Source: Allobosea sp. Root381 (lineage in GTDB: Bacteria > Pseudomonadota > Alphaproteobacteria > Rhizobiales > Beijerinckiaceae). Taken from it: 64,000 nt of DNA. Each line of letters opens with the position of its first letter. Position 1 is the stretch's first letter. Where the stretch lies: NCBI RefSeq assembly GCF_001429395.1, contig NZ_LMJT01000045.1, positions 112 through 64,111 of the forward strand, in the 5' to 3' direction. Below are positions 45,192 through 53,524 of this stretch, one piece after another. Made by a program: the position numbers and the translations under genes. The notes beneath the pieces are model-generated. The model searched no databases. It was not told the origin of the DNA and saw only the letters and a list, made by a program, of their open reading frames with translations.

Positions 45192-46574
45192 ATGAAGATG
45201 ATCCAGTGCGTGTCGCCGGTGAACGGCGCGCTCTATGCCGAACGGCCGGCCCTGAGCCTCGAGGATGCCAAGGCGGCGGCCGCCCGTGCCCGAAAGGCGC
45301 AGAAAGCCTGGGCCCGTCGCCCGCTCGACGAACGCATCGCCCTCGTCCTCAAGGGTGTCGCCCGCCTCAACGAGATGGGCGACGAGGTCGTCACCGAGCT
45401 CGCCGGGCAGATGGGGCGGCCGGTAAAATATGGCGGCGAGTTCAAGGGCTTCAACGAGCGCTCGAACTACATGGCCTCGATCGCAAGCGACGCGCTGGCG
45501 CCGCTCGTCATCGAGGACAGCGCCGCCTTCAAGCGCTTCATCGCCCGCGAGCCGCATGGCGTCGTCCTGGTGATCGCGCCCTGGAACTACCCCTACATGA
45601 CCGCGATCAATGCGGTCGCGCCGGCGCTGATCGCGGGCAATACCGTCATCCTGAAGCATGCCAGCCAGACATTGCTCGCCGGCGAGCGGCTGGCACGGGC
45701 CTTCCATGAGGCTGGCGTTCCGGAGGATGTGTTCGCGAACCTCTTCCTCGATCACGACACGACGGCCAGCCTGATCGGCGACCGGCAGTTCGACTTCATC
45801 AACTTCACCGGCTCGGTCGAGGGCGGCCGCGCGATCGAGCGGGCCGCCGCCGGCACCTTCACCGGCATCGGCCTGGAACTCGGCGGCAAGGACCCCGGCT
45901 ATGTCATGGCCGATGCCGATCTCGACGCCGCCGTCGATACGCTGATGGACGGGGCGACCTTCAATTCCGGACAATGCTGCTGCGGCATCGAGCGCATCTA
46001 TGTGCATGACAGCCTCTACGAGGCCTTCGTCGAGAAATCCGTCGCCTGGGTCTCGAACTACCGCCTCGGCGACCCGCTCGACCCGCAGACCACGCTCGGG
46101 CCGATGGCTCACAGGCGTTTCGCCGCGACCGTGCGCGAGCAGATCGCCGAGGCCGTGGCGAAGGGGGCGCGGACGCTGGTCGATCCGCAACTTTTCCCGC
46201 AGGACGATGGCGGGGCCTATCTTGCGCCGCAGATTCTGGTCGACGTCGACCATTCCATGACGATCATGCGGGAGGAGACTTTCGGTCCGGCGGTCGGGAT
46301 CATGAAGGTCCGCGACGATGCCGAGGCGGTGCAGCTGATGAACGATTCCCGCTACGGGCTGACCGTCTCGCTCTGGACCCGCGACAGCGAACGCGCCGCC
46401 CGTCTCGGGCAGGAGCTCGAAACCGGCACCGTCTTCATGAACCGCGCCGACTATCTCGACCCGGCGCTGTGCTGGACCGGGGTCAAGGAAACCGGCCGCG
46501 GCGGCTCGCTCTCGGTGATCGGCTTCCACAACCTCACCCGTCCGAAATCCTACCATCTCAAGAGAGCAGGCTGA
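45192..46574 (+). CDS. Aldehyde dehydrogenase family protein
   Basis: 460 aa, shorter than usual ALDH (~490) at the N-terminus. VIAPWNYPYMTAINAVAPALIAGNTVILKHASQT (nucleotide site), FTGSVEGG, catalytic Glu in ELGGKDPGYV, catalytic Cys in NSGQCCCGIER, and EETFGPAVG. The GS and iron-type alcohol dehydrogenase neighbours suggest that it oxidises a gamma-glutamylated amino-aldehyde. It starts 48 bp after the GS gene, and its stop overlaps the next start (TGATG). Confidence 0.85.
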   Translation: MKMIQCVSPVNGALYAERPALSLEDAKAAAARARKAQKAWARRPLDERIALVLKGVARLNEMGDEVVTELAGQMGRPVKYGGEFKGFNERSNYMASIASDALAPLVIEDSAAFKRFIAREPHGVVLVIAPWNYPYMTAINAVAPALIAGNTVILKHASQTLLAGERLARAFHEAGVPEDVFANLFLDHDTTASLIGDRQFDFINFTGSVEGGRAIERAAAGTFTGIGLELGGKDPGYVMADADLDAAVDTLMDGATFNSGQCCCGIERIYVHDSLYEAFVEKSVAWVSNYRLGDPLDPQTTLGPMAHRRFAATVREQIAEAVAKGARTLVDPQLFPQDDGGAYLAPQILVDVDHSMTIMREETFGPAVGIMKVRDDAEAVQLMNDSRYGLTVSLWTRDSERAARLGQELETGTVFMNRADYLDPALCWTGVKETGRGGSLSVIGFHNLTRPKSYHLKRAG

Positions 46575-47719
46575 TGCCGATCACCGCGAACTGGAGCTAT
46601 CCGACCGCCGTCAAGCTCGGCGCCGGGCGGATCACGGAACTGGCGGAGCATTGCAAGGCGCTCGGCATGAAGCGGCCTCTGCTCGTCACCGATCGCGGGC
46701 TCGCGAGCCTGCCGATCACCAAGAATGCGCTGGACATCCTGGAGGCCGGCGGGCTCGGGCGGGCGATCTTCGCCGAGGTCGATCCGAACCCGAACGAGAG
46801 GAACCTGGAGGACGGCGTCAGGGCCTTCAAGGATGGCGCCCATGACGGCGTCGTCGCCTTCGGCGGCGGCTCGGGTCTCGATCTCGGCAAATGCGTGGCC
46901 TTCATGGCCGGCCAGACCCGGCCGGTCTGGGATTTCGAGGATGTCGGCGACTGGTGGACGCGGGCCTCGGTCGAGGGCATCGCGCCGATCGTCGCGGTCC
47001 CGACCACGGCCGGCACCGGCTCCGAGGTCGGGCGCGCCTCGGTGATCACCAATTCGCAGACGCAGACCAAGAAGATCATCTTCCACCCGAAATTCCTGCC
47101 GGGCGTGACGATCTGCGACCCCGAACTCACCGTCGGCATGCCGAAGGCGATCACGGCCGGCACCGGCATGGACGCTTTCGCGCATTGCCTGGAAGCCTAT
47201 TCCTCGCCCTTCTTCCACCCGATGAGCCAGGGCATCGCGCTCGAAGGCATGCGGCTGGTGAAGACCTATCTGCCGCGCGCCTATGCCGACGGTTCCGACA
47301 TCGAGGCACGGACGCAGATGATGGCGGCGGCGGCGATGGGCGCGGTCGCCTTCCAGAAGGGGCTGGGCGCGATCCATTCGCTGTCGCACCCGGTCGGGGC
47401 GGTCTACCACACCCATCACGGCACGACGAACGCGGTGGTGATGCCGCCGGTGCTGCGCTTCAATCGCCCGGCGATCGAAGACAAGATCGCTGCAGCCGCC
47501 GCCTATCTCGGCATTTCCGGCGGCTTCGACGGCTTCTACGACTTCGTGCTGAAGCTGCGCACCGATCTCGGCATTCCCGACAAGCTCGCCGCGCTCGGCG
47601 TCGGAACCGACCGGCTCGACGAACTGGCGGAAGCGGCGGTCGCCGATCCGTCCACGGGCGGCAACCCGGTGGAACTCACGGTCGCCGCAGCCAGGCAATT
47701 GCTGGTCGAGGCAATCTGA
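46574..47719 (+). CDS. Iron-containing (group III) alcohol dehydrogenase
   Basis: 381 aa. NAD-binding region VVAFGGGSGLDLGK (~93-106), TTAGTGSEVGRASVI, and the metal ligands in GTGMDAFAHCLEAY (Asp, His) and GAIHSLSHPVGAVYHTHHGTTNA (two His). It oxidises an alcohol to the aldehyde used by the ALDH encoded just upstream, which suits breakdown of an amino-alcohol such as ethanolamine or alaninol after gamma-glutamylation; this role is inferred. Ends the MocR-side operon and converges with the DUF6894 gene. Confidence 0.85.
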   Translation: MPITANWSYPTAVKLGAGRITELAEHCKALGMKRPLLVTDRGLASLPITKNALDILEAGGLGRAIFAEVDPNPNERNLEDGVRAFKDGAHDGVVAFGGGSGLDLGKCVAFMAGQTRPVWDFEDVGDWWTRASVEGIAPIVAVPTTAGTGSEVGRASVITNSQTQTKKIIFHPKFLPGVTICDPELTVGMPKAITAGTGMDAFAHCLEAYSSPFFHPMSQGIALEGMRLVKTYLPRAYADGSDIEARTQMMAAAAMGAVAFQKGLGAIHSLSHPVGAVYHTHHGTTNAVVMPPVLRFNRPAIEDKIAAAAAYLGISGGFDGFYDFVLKLRTDLGIPDKLAALGVGTDRLDELAEAAVADPSTGGNPVELTVAAARQLLVEAI

Positions 47720-47742
47720 AAGCCTGCGCGGCCGCCAACGCT

Positions 47743-48018
47743 CTATACGCTGCCATCCGGCATGGCGGCTCGCGCGCGGTCATCGCGCTCCCAATGCCCG
47801 GCGAGCGTGAGCGTCGCGTGATAGATGACCTCGCCTTCTGCGTTGCGGACGCTGACCGAAAGTCGGCGTTCGTCTCCATCCGGGATGACGTCGCGCGCCA
47901 TGTCCGGCAAGGCGTCCAGCGCGCTCAACCGCGCAGCTGCGTCATCGGCGAGATCGATGCCCTCCTCATCCAGTATCGAGCGGTCACCGTCGGAAGTGTC
48001 GATGAAATAGCGCGGCAT
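47743..48018 (-). CDS. DUF6894 family small protein
   Basis: 91 aa. MPRYFIDTSDGDRSILDEEGIDLADDAAARLSALDALPDMARD closely follows the DUF6894 pattern (MPRYFFxxxDG..xxDxxGxxLxDxxxAxxxAxxALPDxAR), common in Hyphomicrobiales and of unknown function. The ATG at 48018 (residue 10 of a longer TTG frame) fits the family start. It lies 35 bp downstream of the Crp-like gene on the same strand, so it is likely co-transcribed with it and may belong to the stress regulon. Confidence 0.75.
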   Translation of the reverse strand: MPRYFIDTSDGDRSILDEEGIDLADDAAARLSALDALPDMARDVIPDGDERRLSVSVRNAEGEVIYHATLTLAGHWERDDRARAAMPDGSV

Positions 48019-48053
48019 TTCCGTCAGATCCCCAATCCTCACCAAGATTTCTT

Positions 48054-48821
48054 TCAGCGTGGTTCGACCACCAGGTTGAGGTAGGTCGGGTCGAAATCAG
48101 CCATCGCAGCCAGCTGCTTCAGATCGGGCACGGTCAGGGTCCCGCCCTTCCAGACGATCAGCCCGCGCCGACGCAGATCCTGCAGCGTCCTATTCACGTG
48201 AACCAAGGAAAGCCCGAGGATGTCGGCGAGCTCCGGTTGGGTGATGGGGAACTTGAAGCTCTGGCCGTCCGTCAATCCGACGGCCTCGAGCCGGCAGAAG
48301 AGCTCGCAGACGAGATGGCCGAGATGCTCCACGGAGGAGCGCCGCCCGATGCCGGCAATCCAGGCTCGCTGGATTGCCGCGTCGATCACGGTCGAGAGCC
48401 AGAACAGCCGTCCGAGATGCTGCGACTTTTCGATGACACGCAGAAGCTCGCCATGCGGAACGAAGGCAGCCTCGCAGTCGCTCAAGGCGACGACGCTGTG
48501 GTCCATCGTCTTGAGCGTCAGGGCATGCAGATCGACGAAGTCGCCCGGCACATGGATAGCAGTGATCTGTCGCTCGCCACTCTTCAGGTAGACTTCTCGC
48601 GCCGTGAAGCCCTGGAGAACGAGGCAGCTTTCGCTCGGGCGACTATGCGTCGCCACCAGTTCGCCGCCCTTGGGAATGCGGACGATGCGCCGTTTCAAGC
48701 CCGCTACCAGTTCGCGTTCGTAGTCGCTCAGCACATCGCGATGAGAGAGCATCTGCAGAAGCGGTTCGAATTCGGTCAAGCTGTCGTCTTCCCGTTCCGT
48801 GAAAGCCTTCGGGCGCGTCAT
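48054..48821 (-). CDS. Crp/Fnr-family transcriptional regulator
   Basis: About 255 aa. Cyclic-nucleotide-binding fold (~30-150: RRIVRIPKGGELVATHSRPSESCLVLQGF, HVPGDFVDLHALTLKTMDHSVVAL) and C-terminal HTH (~175-235: ITQPELADILGLSLVHVNRTLQDLRRRGLI). The N-terminal Fe-S cysteine cluster of FNR is missing, and the Arg/Thr cAMP-binding residues of true CRP are not evident, so the ligand is unknown. Small Crp-like regulators of this shape are common in Hyphomicrobiales stress regulons. Start uncertain (ATG 48821 or 48836). An EcfG-like promoter lies 61 bases upstream of 48821. Confidence 0.85.
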   Translation of the reverse strand: MTRPKAFTEREDDSLTEFEPLLQMLSHRDVLSDYERELVAGLKRRIVRIPKGGELVATHSRPSESCLVLQGFTAREVYLKSGERQITAIHVPGDFVDLHALTLKTMDHSVVALSDCEAAFVPHGELLRVIEKSQHLGRLFWLSTVIDAAIQRAWIAGIGRRSSVEHLGHLVCELFCRLEAVGLTDGQSFKFPITQPELADILGLSLVHVNRTLQDLRRRGLIVWKGGTLTVPDLKQLAAMADFDPTYLNLVVEPR

Positions 48822-48881
48822 GGCCGAGAGATTCATCCTGCTAAGGAAAAGTCGCGCGCACCGGGCCGGGCACTCATCACC

Positions 48882-48906
48882 AACTGCCATCCGCCGCGCC
48901 GGTTCC
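48882..48906 (-). promoter_or_regulatory. EcfG-type promoter (near match) for the crp-like gene
   Basis: On the minus strand, GGAAC (48906-48902), a 16-base spacer, then AGTT (48885-48882). The -10 has one mismatch to CGTT. It faces the exact EcfG promoter of ligD 51 bp away, so the gap holds back-to-back stress promoters. Confidence 0.55.
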
Positions 48907-48956
48907 AGCGCGTGCTCCCTTTCGATGTTCCCTGCCGCACCCCTTGACGGCTTCAC

Positions 48957-48982
48957 GGAACACCGAAAACCGCGACCGCGTT
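48957..48982 (+). promoter_or_regulatory. EcfG-type promoter for ligD
   Basis: GGAAC (48957-48961), 17-base spacer, CGTT (48979-48982): an exact match to the alphaproteobacterial general-stress sigma consensus. The expected transcript start (~48989) is just ahead of the GGGGAGGA ribosome site and GTG start of ligD at 49007. Confidence 0.75.
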
Positions 48983-49006
48983 TGGTTCCCGCGGGGAGGA
49001 CGATCC

Positions 49007-51655
49007 GTGGCGGGCAATCTGCAGGTCTATCGCGCGAAGCGCGACTTCAGGAAGACGAAGGAGCCCAGCGACGAGGCCGTCGTGGCGTCCTCCGAGCGCT
49101 TGCGCTTCGTCGTCCAGAGGCATGACGCCACGCGGCTGCATTACGACCTGCGCCTTGAACTCGACGGCGTCTTCAAATCCTGGGCGGTGACCAGGGGCCC
49201 GTCGCTCGATCCACAGGACAAGCGTCTCGCCGTTGAAGTCGAGGATCATCCTCTCGCCTATGGCGACTTCGAAGGCACCATCCCCAAAGGCCAGTATGGC
49301 GGCGGGACGGTGCAGCTGTTCGACCGCGGCTATTGGAAGCCGGAGGGCAAGCTCAGCCCGCAACGACAGCTCCAGAAGGGCGAGCTGAAATTCGTGATCG
49401 AGGGCGAGCGGCTGCATGGCAGCTTCGTGCTCGTCCGGATGAAGAACGATCGCGACGGCGGCAAACGCACCAACTGGCTCCTCATCAAGCACCGCGACGA
49501 GCACGCCGTCGAGGGCGACGGCGACGCGCTGCTCCAAAACGACGCTTCCGTCGCCTCGGGCCGCACCATGGCGGCGATCGCGGCAGGCAAGGGCCGCGCG
49601 CCGAAGCCGTTCCTGCTGGCCGAAGAAGCGGTCGACGCCGCCGCAATCTGGGACAGCAGCTCAGGCCTGGCGGCAGAGGAGCGGCGCGCAGCGCCGGCGC
49701 CCCGCACGACACGAAAAGCAAATGGCAGCGCATCGAAAGCACGCCCGGCCGCCGGGAGCGATCTCCCCGATTTCATCCCGCCGCAGCTCTGCCAGAGCGT
49801 CGAACGGCCGCCATCGGGCGACGGATGGGTGCACGAGATCAAGTTCGACGGCTATCGCGTCCAGGCCCGCATCGAACGCGGCAGAGTGACCCTGAAGACG
49901 CGCAAGGGGCTCGACTGGACGGCGAAGTTCGGCGCTCTTGCCAAGGCGTTTCGGCCCCTCCCGGACTGCATCGTCGACGGCGAGATCGTCGCGCTCGACG
50001 AGCACGGCACGCCCGATTTCGCCGCGCTCCAGGCGGCGCTGTCGGAGCGGCAGACCGAGAACCTGGTTTTCTTCGCCTTCGATCTCCTCGTACTCGACGG
50101 CTCAGATCTGCGCCCGCTGCCGCTTCTCGATCGCAAGAAGCGCCTGGACGCGCTTCTGCGCAAGGAAGCGGACGGGGCGAGCCTGCGCTATGTCGAGCAT
50201 TTCGAGAGCGGCGGCGATGCCGTGCTGAAATCCGCCTGCCGCCTCTCGCTCGAAGGGATCGTCTCGAAGCGGGCCGACGCAGCTTATGTCTCCGGCAGGA
50301 GCGAGAGCTGGACCAAGGCCAAGTGCCGGGCCGGGCACGAGGTCGTCATCGGCGGCTGGGCGACCACCGCCAGCAGGTTCCGCTCCCTGCTGGTCGGCGT
50401 CCATCGCGGGCCGCATTTCGTCTATATCGGCCGCGTCGGCACCGGTTACGGGGCGGCGAAGGTCGCCCGCCTGCTGCCGCTGCTGAAAGAGCATGCGGCC
50501 AAGGCCTCTCCCTTCACCGGCGCCGGTGCACCGCGCCGCGAACCCGGCGTGACCTGGGTGAAGCCCGATCTGGTCGCCGAGATCGAGTTCGCGGGCTGGA
50601 CCGGCGACGGCATGGTCCGGCAGGCGGCGTTCAAGGGTTTGCGCGAGGACAAGCCGGCTGCGGAGGTCGAGACCAAGTTGCCAGCGGCGCCCGACGAGGC
50701 GAAGACGCCGCAGCCGGCGCCGGTGGCGCCGAAGTCACGCCGCGGCGGGCGGGTCGACGTCATGGGCGTAGCGCTTTCCAATCCCGGCAAACCGCTCTGG
50801 CCGGGTGCCGAGGACGGCAACCCGGTCTCGAAGCTCGACCTCGCATATTATTTCGAAACGGTAGGCGACTGGATGCTGCCGCATATCAAGGGCCGCCCCT
50901 GCTCGCTGCTGCGAGCGCCGGACGGCATCGACGGCGAGACCTTCTTCCAGCGCCATGCCGGCATGGGCACCTCGAACCTGTTCGAGCTGGTCAAGATCCC
51001 GGGCGACAAGAAGCCCTATCTGCAGATCGATCGCCTCGAGGCGCTGATTGCCGCGGCCCAGATCGGCGGAATCGAGCTGCACCCCTGGAACTGCCAGCCG
51101 GGGGACCCCGAAATCCCCGGAAGGCTCGTTTTCGATCTCGACCCCGGGCCGGGCGTGTCGTTCGACGCCGTCGTCGAAGCGGCCGGAGCCATGAAGCAGC
51201 GCCTCGATGCGCTGGGGCTCGTCAGCTTCTGCAAGACGACGGGCGGCAAGGGACTGCATGTCGTCACCCCGCTCGCCAAGCCGCGACGCGGCAGCCTGGA
51301 CTGGGCGACGGCCAAGGATTTCGCGCGCCGGGTCTGCACGGCGATGGCCACTGAGGAGCCCGAGCGCTATGTGGTCAACATGGCGAAGCGCCTGCGCAAC
51401 AACCGCATCTTCCTGGATTATCTGCGCAATGATCGCCTCTCGACCGCCGTCGCGCCGCTCTCCGCGCGGGCGAGGCCCGGCGCGCATGTCTCGATGCCGC
51501 TGGTCTGGACGCAGGTGAAGGCGGGGCTAGATCCCGCTCGCTACACGTTGCGAACGGTCCCGTCCCTGCTGCGCAAGAGCAAGGCCTGGGAGGGCTATTG
51601 CGAGGCGGAGCGGCCTCTGGCGGATGCGGTGCGCAAGCTCGGTCGCGCCGAATAG
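49007..51655 (+). CDS. ligD: Multifunctional ATP-dependent DNA ligase LigD (phosphoesterase-ligase-polymerase)
   Basis: 882 aa with all three LigD modules. N-terminal 3'-phosphoesterase (~15-150): VQRHDATRLHYDLRLELDG with His39 and His45. Central ATP-dependent ligase (~250-540): motif I EIKFDGYR with AMP-linked Lys279, then VDGEIVALDE, and an OB domain. C-terminal primase-polymerase (~585-870): catalytic Asp710/Asp712 in VFDLDPGP, TTGGKGLHV, and RNDRLSTAVAPLSARARPG. With Ku it performs non-homologous end joining. The order phosphoesterase-ligase-polymerase is the Pseudomonas/rhizobial arrangement. GTG 49007 was chosen for GGGGAGGA six bases upstream and an EcfG promoter before it. A 25-residue Pro/Ala/Lys linker (~553-580) separates ligase and polymerase. 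Confidence 0.92.
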   Translation: MAGNLQVYRAKRDFRKTKEPSDEAVVASSERLRFVVQRHDATRLHYDLRLELDGVFKSWAVTRGPSLDPQDKRLAVEVEDHPLAYGDFEGTIPKGQYGGGTVQLFDRGYWKPEGKLSPQRQLQKGELKFVIEGERLHGSFVLVRMKNDRDGGKRTNWLLIKHRDEHAVEGDGDALLQNDASVASGRTMAAIAAGKGRAPKPFLLAEEAVDAAAIWDSSSGLAAEERRAAPAPRTTRKANGSASKARPAAGSDLPDFIPPQLCQSVERPPSGDGWVHEIKFDGYRVQARIERGRVTLKTRKGLDWTAKFGALAKAFRPLPDCIVDGEIVALDEHGTPDFAALQAALSERQTENLVFFAFDLLVLDGSDLRPLPLLDRKKRLDALLRKEADGASLRYVEHFESGGDAVLKSACRLSLEGIVSKRADAAYVSGRSESWTKAKCRAGHEVVIGGWATTASRFRSLLVGVHRGPHFVYIGRVGTGYGAAKVARLLPLLKEHAAKASPFTGAGAPRREPGVTWVKPDLVAEIEFAGWTGDGMVRQAAFKGLREDKPAAEVETKLPAAPDEAKTPQPAPVAPKSRRGGRVDVMGVALSNPGKPLWPGAEDGNPVSKLDLAYYFETVGDWMLPHIKGRPCSLLRAPDGIDGETFFQRHAGMGTSNLFELVKIPGDKKPYLQIDRLEALIAAAQIGGIELHPWNCQPGDPEIPGRLVFDLDPGPGVSFDAVVEAAGAMKQRLDALGLVSFCKTTGGKGLHVVTPLAKPRRGSLDWATAKDFARRVCTAMATEEPERYVVNMAKRLRNNRIFLDYLRNDRLSTAVAPLSARARPGAHVSMPLVWTQVKAGLDPARYTLRTVPSLLRKSKAWEGYCEAERPLADAVRKLGRAE

Positions 51656-51665
51656 CAGAAGGCGC

Positions 51666-51691
51666 GGAACGGATGCCGCACCCGCGGCGTT
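51666..51691 (+). promoter_or_regulatory. EcfG-type promoter for the first ku gene
   Basis: GGAAC (51666-51670), 17-base spacer, CGTT (51688-51691), an exact consensus match. The predicted transcript start (~51698) precedes GGAGGC and ATG 51720. The ku gene can therefore be induced separately from ligD, which ends 11 bases upstream of this site. Confidence 0.75.
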
Positions 51692-51719
51692 GACGAAGCC
51701 GATCGGAGGCGATGTCGGC

Positions 51720-52508
51720 ATGGCGCCAAGGACCTTCTGGAAAGGCTATCTCAAGCTCTCGCTCGTGACCTGTCCGGTCGCGATGATGCCGGCGCGCTCC
51801 GACAGCGAGAAGGTCCGCTTCCACACGCTGAACCGCAAGACGGGAAACCGCATCCAGAGCCGCTTCGTCGATGCGGTCACCGGCAAGCGGGTGGCCGATG
51901 ACGACGAGGTCAAGGGCTATCCGAAGGGCGATGACGACTATGTCATGCTGGAGGATGACGAACTCGACGCCGTGGCGCTGGAGAGCACCCGCACGATTGA
52001 CATCGAGCTGTTCGCGCCGCGGAACTCGGTCGGCTGGATCTGGTATGACGCGCCGCATTACCTCGTGCCGGATGGCAAGATCGGCGAGGAGGCCTTCTCG
52101 GTAATCCGCGAAGCGATGAAATCGACGAAGACGGTCGGGATTTCCCGCGTCGTGCTCTACCGGCGCGAGCGGGCCGTGCTCCTGGAGCCCCGCGACAACG
52201 GCATCGTGCTCTGGACGCTGCGCTATGGCGACGAGGTCCGCGACGAGAAGGACTATTTCGCCGGGATCGGCAAGGCAGAGCCCGAGGCCGACATGCGCAC
52301 GCTGATGGAGAAGCTGATCGCCAAGCGCACGAAGGAATGGTCGCCCGACCTCGCCCAGGACCCGGTTCAGGATCAGTTGCTCGCACTGATCGAGGCGAAG
52401 CGGAAAGGCCGAAAGCCGCGGAAGAAAGCGGCGCCCCCGGCGAGCGGCGACAATGTCGTCAGCATCATGGACGCGCTACGCAAGAGCCTCGAGCCGCGGC
52501 GCAAGTGA
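51720..52508 (+). CDS. ku: Ku protein (non-homologous end joining), copy 1
   Basis: 262 aa. Bacterial Ku core: WKGYLKLSLVTCPVAMMPA, VRFHTLNRKTGNRIQSRFVDAVTGKRV, DVMLEDDEL-like VMLEDDELDAV, FSVIREAMKSTKTVGISRVVLYRRER. Forms a ring dimer on DNA ends and recruits LigD. The C-terminus is short and basic (RKGRKPRKKAAPPASGDN then VVSIMDALRKSLE), resembling the LigD-recruiting tail. GGAGGC lies 9 bases upstream. Converges with ku copy 2, 19 bp between stops. Confidence 0.92.
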   Translation: MAPRTFWKGYLKLSLVTCPVAMMPARSDSEKVRFHTLNRKTGNRIQSRFVDAVTGKRVADDDEVKGYPKGDDDYVMLEDDELDAVALESTRTIDIELFAPRNSVGWIWYDAPHYLVPDGKIGEEAFSVIREAMKSTKTVGISRVVLYRRERAVLLEPRDNGIVLWTLRYGDEVRDEKDYFAGIGKAEPEADMRTLMEKLIAKRTKEWSPDLAQDPVQDQLLALIEAKRKGRKPRKKAAPPASGDNVVSIMDALRKSLEPRRK

Positions 52509-52527
52509 GCGGCGCGCTCTGACTTGA

Positions 52528-53385
52528 TCAGCTCGCCTTGCGACGCTGCTGCGCCTTTGCCGGAGCCTTCGCCCCGCCGGCCTTGGCCGCCCGCTTGGCG
52601 GAGGCCTTCCCCCTCGCCTTCGCGCTTTCGCGCAAGGCTTCGAGCAGGCTGACCACCTTGGTAGGCTCTGGACGTTTCGCCTGCTTGAGCTTGCGCCCCT
52701 CGAGCTTCGCCTTGACCAGTTCCGCCACGGCTGCCTCGTAGCGATCATCGAAGGCCTTGGGATCGAACTTGCCGGCCTTGGTCTTGATGATGTGCTCGGC
52801 GAGCTCCAGCATCTCCCCTTCGACCTTCATCTTCGGGATATCGTCGAAGGCGTCGGTGGCGGAGCGCACCTCGTAGTCGAAATTCAGCGTCGTCGCGATC
52901 AGCCCCTCGCCATGCGCCCGGATCAGCAGCGAGCGCATGCGGCGGAAGATCACCGTGCGCGCCAGCGCCGCGGTCTGCCGCTCGGCCATGGCGTCGCGGA
53001 CCAGCGTGAAGGCCTCCCTCGCCACGGGCGTCGCCGGCGCGACGTAATAGGGCTTGTCGAAGAAGACGTCGTCGATCTCGTCGCAGGGCAGGAAGGTCGC
53101 GACGTCGAGAACCTTGTCGCTTTCAGGGATAGCGTCAGTGACCTCCTCCTGCTCGAGGATGATGTAGTCGCCGTCGCCGCGGTCATAGCCCTTGACCTGG
53201 TCCTCCTTCTCGACCGGCTTTCCCGTCACCTCGTCGACGAACTGGCGGTGGACACGATGCCCGGTCTTGCGATTGAGGGTGTGGAAGGAGATGCGCTCGG
53301 CCGTCGATGCCGCGGTGTAGAGCGCCACGGGACAACTCACCTCGGCAATCCTCAGGACGCCTTTCCAGATCGCGCGCGGTGCCAT
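52528..53385 (-). CDS. ku: Ku protein (non-homologous end joining), copy 2
   Basis: 285 aa. WKGVLRIAEVSCPVALYTAAS, ISFHTLNRKTGHRVHRQFVDEVTGKPV, REAFTLVRDAMAERQTAALARTVIFRR, and LLEALRESAKARGKAS. It is about 23 aa longer than copy 1 because of a Lys/Ala-rich tail (KASAKRAAKAGGAKAPAKAQ) that probably binds DNA. The two Ku paralogues may form hetero- or homodimers with different end-bridging roles, as in rhizobia. The ATG at 53385 has GGAGGTGC directly upstream. Confidence 0.92.
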   Translation of the reverse strand: MAPRAIWKGVLRIAEVSCPVALYTAASTAERISFHTLNRKTGHRVHRQFVDEVTGKPVEKEDQVKGYDRGDGDYIILEQEEVTDAIPESDKVLDVATFLPCDEIDDVFFDKPYYVAPATPVAREAFTLVRDAMAERQTAALARTVIFRRMRSLLIRAHGEGLIATTLNFDYEVRSATDAFDDIPKMKVEGEMLELAEHIIKTKAGKFDPKAFDDRYEAAVAELVKAKLEGRKLKQAKRPEPTKVVSLLEALRESAKARGKASAKRAAKAGGAKAPAKAQQRRKAS

Positions 53386-53419
53386 GCACCTCCCCCGATT
53401 CCCGACCAACCTCGCGAGC

Positions 53420-53444
53420 AACGGCCCGGCGAAGGCGATGTTCC
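53420..53444 (-). promoter_or_regulatory. EcfG-type promoter for the second ku gene
   Basis: Minus strand: GGAAC (53444-53440), 16-base spacer, CGTT (53423-53420), exact match. The expected transcript starts near 53413, giving a short leader to the ATG at 53385. Confidence 0.75.
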
Positions 53445-53477
53445 GCCCGGCCTTCGGCGGGCTGCGGACAGTTGCGC

Positions 53478-53502
53478 GGAACCCCTGCCGCGCAGCGTCG
53501 TT
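53478..53502 (+). promoter_or_regulatory. EcfG-type promoter for the ctaG-cox operon
   Basis: GGAAC (53478-53482), 16-base spacer, CGTT (53499-53502), exact match, 33 bp from the divergent ku promoter. If used, transcription begins near 53509, which rules out the upstream ATG starts for the CtaG gene. Confidence 0.7.
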
Positions 53503-53524
53503 GACGGCGAGGGGGATCAGCCAT

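Noticed and set aside
45192..45700. Alternative plus-strand frame 45206-45709 inside the aldehyde dehydrogenase gene
   Set aside because: Arg/Ala-rich shadow frame; the ALDH frame has all catalytic residues.
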